From Patescibacteria group bacterium (lineage in GTDB: Bacteria > Patescibacteriota > Patescibacteriia > Patescibacteriales > VMTK01), in NCBI GenBank assembly GCA_018896595.1, contig JAHIME010000016.1, forward strand, positions 1-7,654: a DNA stretch of 7,654 nucleotides, given 5' to 3'. A program made the translations under genes and the position numbers. The notes under the pieces are model-generated. The model made no database searches, was not told the DNA's origin, and saw only the letters and a program-made list of their open reading frames with translations. The stretch's first letter is position 1. Each line of letters opens with the position of its first letter. Of the stretch, positions 4,856 to 7,654 are shown in pieces.

Positions 4856-5863
4856 ATGCGAGAATTTAGTATTCAGAATTTAGGATTTAGGGAGAAAAAA
4901 TCCCCTATATTCTATATTCTAAATTCTGTATTCTTTTTTGTCGCTCTATTTTTTATATTCTATATCCTAAATCCTCGCATAATCACAGCGGCGGAATTCA
5001 ATTTAACTTCTCAAGCTCAAGAAATCAGCGTAGGCGACCAATTTGAAACAATCCTTTTTCTTAATACCGAAGGCGAAGATATTAACGCGATTGAAGGCAA
5101 GATAATATTTCCGGCAAATATTTTGGAATTAAAAGATATAAAAGACGGTAATTCAATTATTAATTTTTGGATTGAAAGGCCGCGAAGCGATGCGGCCGGC
5201 AGTGTTATTTTTTCGGGAATTACCCCGGGTGGCTTTAGAAGCGAAAACGGCTTGGTTTTTTCTTTGGTTTTTGAGCCGAAAGAAAGAAACAAAGGACAAA
5301 TTGAATTTTCTGGAATAAGAGCGCTGAAAAATGACGGCCTTGGCACCCCGGCTGATGTCTCAACGCAACCGCTGGAATTTGAAATTACGGAAGCGGACTT
5401 GCCGCCGGAAGAATCCATTGAAATAAAGGTTAGGGATTACGAGCCGCCGGAATCTTTCGCGCCTGAGATCGCGCGAGACGAATCTATGTTCGGCGGAAGA
5501 TGGTTTTTGGTTTTCGCGACTCAGGATAAGGGCTCGGGGATAGATCATTACGAAATTTTGGAAAGACGAGAATTTAGAATACAGAATTTAGAATTTAGGG
5601 GGTTAATAAGAAAAATCCTATATCCTATATCCTATATCCTAAATCCTTTGGCCGTTGCGGAAAGCCCGTATTTATTGGAAGATCAGGAGTTGCGGAGCTA
5701 TATTTATATTAAAGCGGTTGATAAAGCCGGCAATGAAAGAATTGAAACAATTTTTCCGCGCAATCCGTTAAAATGGTATGAAAATTATTTGATTTGGGGT
5801 ATAATTATATTAGGAGCGGTTATTACTTATTGGATGATTAAGAATTTAGAATTTAGAATTTAG
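4820..5863 (+). CDS. Membrane-anchored cohesin protein carrying heptamer-array insertions
   Basis: This 347-residue protein starts with MNNTQLKSFKDL, identical in DNA over 36 bases to the start of the next gene's four-helix-bundle domain, and then runs through array-encoded REFSIQNLGFRE. Residues 30-52 are the hydrophobic signal segment (ending FYILNP), with cleavage likely near ITAA at 58. Residues 59-190 are a cohesin domain: GDQFETILFLNT, GKIIFPANILEL, GSVIFSGITPGGF and a closing Ala-Leu-Lys-Asn-Asp-Gly-Leu-Gly-Thr segment. Residues 210-312 are an Ig-like domain (FATQDKGSGIDHYEI; IYIKAVDKAGN) interrupted in frame at about 250-276 by a heptamer hairpin encoding EFRIQNLEFR and ILYPISYILNP. 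A transmembrane helix (322-340) is followed by KNLEFRI, and the stop comes from array D. It probably displays a dockerin receptor. The original 5' and 3' ends may both have been replaced by repeat sequence. Confidence 0.85.
   Translation: MNNTQLKSFKDLMREFSIQNLGFREKKSPIFYILNSVFFFVALFFIFYILNPRIITAAEFNLTSQAQEISVGDQFETILFLNTEGEDINAIEGKIIFPANILELKDIKDGNSIINFWIERPRSDAAGSVIFSGITPGGFRSENGLVFSLVFEPKERNKGQIEFSGIRALKNDGLGTPADVSTQPLEFEITEADLPPEESIEIKVRDYEPPESFAPEIARDESMFGGRWFLVFATQDKGSGIDHYEILERREFRIQNLEFRGLIRKILYPISYILNPLAVAESPYLLEDQELRSYIYIKAVDKAGNERIETIFPRNPLKWYENYLIWGIIILGAVITYWMIKNLEFRI
4863..4932 (+). repeat. Inverted heptamer arrays B within the signal-peptide region
   Basis: Forward units AATTTAG, TATTCAG, AATTTAG, GATTTAG (4863-4890) face inverted units CTATATT, CTATATT, CTAAATT, CTGTATT (4905-4932) across a 14-base spacer containing GAGAAAAAATCC. 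They can form an imperfect stem. The whole is translated: the forward arm gives EFSIQNLGFR and the inverted arm gives IFYILNSV, part of the signal peptide. Confidence 0.85.
4953..4973 (+). repeat. Inverted heptamer units after the signal core (cohesin 1)
   Basis: A partial TTATATT unit, then CTATATC (4960-4966) and CTAAATC (4967-4973), coding FYILNP at the end of the hydrophobic segment. It lies 27 bases beyond the CTGTATT unit, as its counterpart does in the next gene. Confidence 0.8.
5570..5646 (+). repeat. Heptamer hairpin C inserted in an Ig-like domain
   Basis: Forward units AATTTAG, AATACAG, AATTTAG, AATTTAG (5571-5598), a spacer of 19 bases, then inverted units CTATATC three times and CTAAATC (5618-5645). 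The two arms form a long stem. It contains no gene and keeps the reading frame of the surrounding cohesin protein. Confidence 0.9.
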
Positions 5864-5880
5864 GATATAGGATTTAGGAT
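5843..5880 (+). repeat. Heptamer array D, forward
   Basis: Units AATTTAG three times, GATATAG and GATTTAG (5843-5877), then GAT and the ATG at 5881. The third unit supplies the TAG stop of cohesin 1. An AGGA at 5869-5872 ends eight bases before the next ATG, a good Shine-Dalgarno position, so the array probably also supplies the ribosome binding site. Confidence 0.9.
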
Positions 5881-5916
5881 ATGAATAATACACAATTAAA
5901 ATCGTTTAAGGATTTA
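5881..5916 (+). repeat. 36-bp direct repeat, copy 2
   Basis: Identical to 4820-4855; here it leads into the complete four-helix-bundle region. Both copies are preceded by forward heptamer arrays. Confidence 0.95.
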
Positions 5917-7654
5917 TTGGTTTGGCAAAAAGCAGTTGACTTAGCTGTACTCATGTATTCTATTACTGAGAAATTTCCAAAATCTGAATTATATGGCATC
6001 ACTAATCAAATGAGGCGTTCAGCAGTATCAATTAGCTCAAATATCGCCGAAGGTTTTAAAAGAAGTCACAGGAAAGAAAAATTGCAATTTTATAATATTG
6101 CTTATGCCTCAACGGCAGAATTAGAAAGCCAAATTGAAGTTTCTTATAAATTAAATTTTTTTAACAATCAGGATTACCAAAAATTGAACTCATCTGTTGT
6201 AGAAATCGGAAAAATGATTAACGGCTTAATTAAATCCCAAAACAAACCTCCTAAACCCTATATTCTAAATTCTGTATTCTTTCTCGTTCTCCTGTCTTCT
6301 ATATTCTATATTCTAAATCCTTCGCTGGCGCAAGCGGCTTCGCTGTATTTTTCCCCCTCATCCGGCTCTTATACGGTCGGAAGCAATTTTTCAGTAACCG
6401 TCTATGTTTCAAGCGCGGACCAAGCCATGAACGCGGTTTCAGGAGCAATTTCTTTTCCGGTGGATAAATTAGAAGCCGTTTCCGTTGCTAAAACCGGCTC
6501 CATTGTTTCATTGTGGGTGCAAGAGCCGTCTTTCTCGCAAGCCGCGGTAAATTTTGAAGGCATTGTATTAAACCCGGGCTATACCGGAGTGGCCGGAAAA
6601 ATTATTACCGTGAATTTTAAGGCAAAGCAAGCCGGCAACGCGCCTTTAGTTTTTTCTTCAGGAGCTATTTTAGCCAATGACGGGCAAGGGACGAATATTT
6701 TAACGGGTATGGGCGGCGGCAATTATGAAATTATTTTAAAAACCGCGGCCCCGCCGGCGGAAAAAAAGCCCGCGCCGACCTTGCCTTCTTCCGCTGAAGA
6801 AAAAGCGGAGTTGGCGGAAGTTATCGGCAAGCCAGAAATAACTTCGCCAACCCATCCGGACCAAGCCGTGTGGTATAATAATAATGATATTAAATTCAAC
6901 TGGGAACTGCCTTATGGAATAACCGGAGTAAGCGTCTTGTTAAACGAAAAATCGGACTCTGATCCTGGGTCGGTTTCCGACGGCTTGTTTTCAACCAAAG
7001 AGTATCAAGATCTTGAAGACGGAATTTGGTATCTGCACTTGAAACTTAAAGACAAAAGCGGATGGAGCGAAATAAATCATTTTAAGGTTCAAGTAGACAC
7101 TACTCCGCCTTTGCCGTTTAAAATAAATATTGATACAAAAGAAGGCGCGGCTTTACCTGTTCTTTATTTTAAAACTACGGATGCTGTTTCGGGCATTGAT
7201 AAATATGAAATAAAAATAAGCAGTTTGAATGGTAAAAATTTTATAGTTGAAGCTGAAGCTGTTTCTTTTGCATTGCCGCCTTTGCCTCCGGATGAATATA
7301 CGGCTATTGTTAAAGCGATTGACAGAGCCGGCAACGAGATCATGGCTTATACGGATTTCACCATTGAGCCGATAGAAGTTCCCGCCACGGAAAGCTATCC
7401 GCGAGAACCGGAAATTTCCAAAGCCGTCGCGCCGGTTTTTGTAAAAATCGGCTCTTGGGAATTTGATTATTTCACTGTTTTTGTTATCTTGCTGGTTTTT
7501 ACCATTTTAGTTATTTCTTTTTTGGCGTTTTGGGCCGGGCTGATGAGAAGCAAACTAAAGAAAGAAGCGGACGAAGCCGAGCAAATATTGCACAAAAGCT
7601 TGATTGAATTTAAAAAATTATTTGAAGAAGATTTGGATTCTTTAATTGAGCTTG
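5881..7654 (+). CDS. Four-helix-bundle (S23/IVP-type) domain fused to a membrane-anchored cohesin protein (3' end beyond window)
   Basis: The frame is open for 591 codons to the window edge. Residues 1-121 are a whole four-helix-bundle protein of the 23S rRNA intervening-sequence type (PF05635-like): KSFKDLLVWQKAVDLAV, FPKSELYGITNQMRRSAVSI, SSNIAEGFKRS and LESQIEVSYKL. Such proteins normally end here, but no stop is present. Residues 127-148 are an array-encoded signal segment (YILNSVFFLVLL, IFYILNP) with a likely cleavage site LAQA-A at 152-153. A cohesin follows at 153-287 (VGSNFSVTVYVSS; SGAISFPVDKLEAV; GAILANDGQGT), then a Pro-rich linker, two Ig-like domains (316-406 and 407-496; TTDAVSGIDKYEI, VKAIDRAGN), a transmembrane helix (529-553) and a charged cytoplasmic coiled-coil-like tail (556 on). 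AGGA at 5869-5872 supports the ATG at 5881. Met112 (6214) could be a second start giving cohesin with an ordinary signal peptide. Confidence 0.85.
   Translation, partial: MNNTQLKSFKDLLVWQKAVDLAVLMYSITEKFPKSELYGITNQMRRSAVSISSNIAEGFKRSHRKEKLQFYNIAYASTAELESQIEVSYKLNFFNNQDYQKLNSSVVEIGKMINGLIKSQNKPPKPYILNSVFFLVLLSSIFYILNPSLAQAASLYFSPSSGSYTVGSNFSVTVYVSSADQAMNAVSGAISFPVDKLEAVSVAKTGSIVSLWVQEPSFSQAAVNFEGIVLNPGYTGVAGKIITVNFKAKQAGNAPLVFSSGAILANDGQGTNILTGMGGGNYEIILKTAAPPAEKKPAPTLPSSAEEKAELAEVIGKPEITSPTHPDQAVWYNNNDIKFNWELPYGITGVSVLLNEKSDSDPGSVSDGLFSTKEYQDLEDGIWYLHLKLKDKSGWSEINHFKVQVDTTPPLPFKINIDTKEGAALPVLYFKTTDAVSGIDKYEIKISSLNGKNFIVEAEAVSFALPPLPPDEYTAIVKAIDRAGNEIMAYTDFTIEPIEVPATESYPREPEISKAVAPVFVKIGSWEFDYFTVFVILLVFTILVISFLAFWAGLMRSKLKKEADEAEQILHKSLIEFKKLFEEDLDSLIEL
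6251..6319 (+). repeat. Inverted heptamer arrays E encoding signal-peptide flanks (cohesin 2)
   Basis: Units CTAAACC, CTATATT, CTAAATT, CTGTATT (6251-6278), 20 non-repeat bases, then CTATATT, CTATATT, CTAAATC (6299-6319). The layout matches the first cohesin gene (4905-4973), including the 27-base distance from CTGTATT to the final unit pair. The encoded peptide is YILNS, hydrophobic core, IFYILNP. Confidence 0.9.

Larger units (their letters stand above)
5843..6278 (+). mobile_element. Candidate IVS-like element: four-helix-bundle unit between inverted heptamer arrays
   Basis: Array D (5843-5870) and the inverted array (6251-6278: CTAAACC, CTATATT, CTAAATT, CTGTATT) can pair unit by unit, roughly 23 of 28 positions. 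They enclose a loop holding just the four-helix-bundle coding unit, residues 1 to about 121 of the last protein. This is the architecture of 23S rRNA intervening sequences: an S23/IVP ORF within a stem made by inverted ends. No rRNA flanks it here. Mobility is inferred from the partial copy at 4820-4932 and the gene-less copy at 5570-5646. No transposase is encoded and no target duplication is evident. Confidence 0.45.

Noticed and set aside
5017..5418. Minus-strand ORF opposite the cohesin domain
   Set aside because: No start signal or recognisable protein; the plus strand encodes a clear cohesin.
5881..6240. Avd component of a diversity-generating retroelement
   Set aside because: The fold is related, but no reverse transcriptase, template repeat or variable repeat is visible in the window.
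5843..6278. A true 23S rRNA intervening sequence
   Set aside because: The flanks are protein-coding on both sides; no rRNA sequence is present.
4792..6319. CRISPR array
   Set aside because: Units are 7 bases, contiguous and in both orientations, with no regular spacers and no cas gene.

Overview
The window reads as part of a Candidate Phyla Radiation (Parcubacteria/Patescibacteria-like) genome. This rests on content, not on a marker gene: a run of secreted, low-homology surface proteins, paired dockerin and cohesin proteins, AT-rich heptanucleotide arrays of the (RATWTAG)n / (CTAWATY)n type, and a four-helix-bundle (23S rRNA intervening-sequence-type) protein. No rRNA or tRNA gene is visible, so the taxonomic call is inference.

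Layout. Positions 1-138 are one end of an IS30-family insertion sequence, with the transposase N-terminus on the minus strand and its terminal inverted repeat reaching almost to the next start codon. All other genes are on the plus strand. 140-1390 encodes a secreted protein with a phage tail-fibre-like body. 1440-2387 encodes a secreted protein with three Cys-containing 'NAH' repeats followed by a beta-rich domain. That domain is duplicated as a separate small secreted protein at 2635-3099, whose signal peptide is split by a -1 frameshift at an A6T6 tract. The 191-base gap before it holds a near-consensus promoter, a (TC)13 tract inside a possible leaderless upstream ORF, and an intrinsic-terminator-like hairpin. 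3110-3715 is a membrane-anchored beta-sandwich protein resembling DUF916. 3730-4794 is a secreted dockerin protein with a Cys-rich repeat. 4820-5863 and 5881-7654 (running off the window) are two membrane-anchored cohesin proteins. Genes from 2635 onward are separated by only 10-25 bases and look like one operon.

Working together. The likely theme is the cell envelope: the dockerin protein could dock on the cohesin domains of its two neighbours, which are held in the membrane by C-terminal helices, while the small beta-rich proteins and the DUF916-like protein add further surface components.

The most unusual part is 4790-6320. Heptamer arrays in both orientations lie at gene junctions and inside coding sequence. 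One pair (5843-5870 and 6251-6278) can fold into a stem around a complete four-helix-bundle coding unit, which is fused in frame, without a stop, to the signal peptide and cohesin domain of the last gene. The previous cohesin gene starts with the first 12 codons of that same unit and then goes directly into heptamer arrays, as if the rest had been deleted. A third, gene-less hairpin of the same type sits in frame inside an Ig-like domain. The arrays also encode the hydrophobic flanks of both cohesin signal peptides and supply stop codons for two genes. This looks like an IVS-like element family living inside protein-coding genes.
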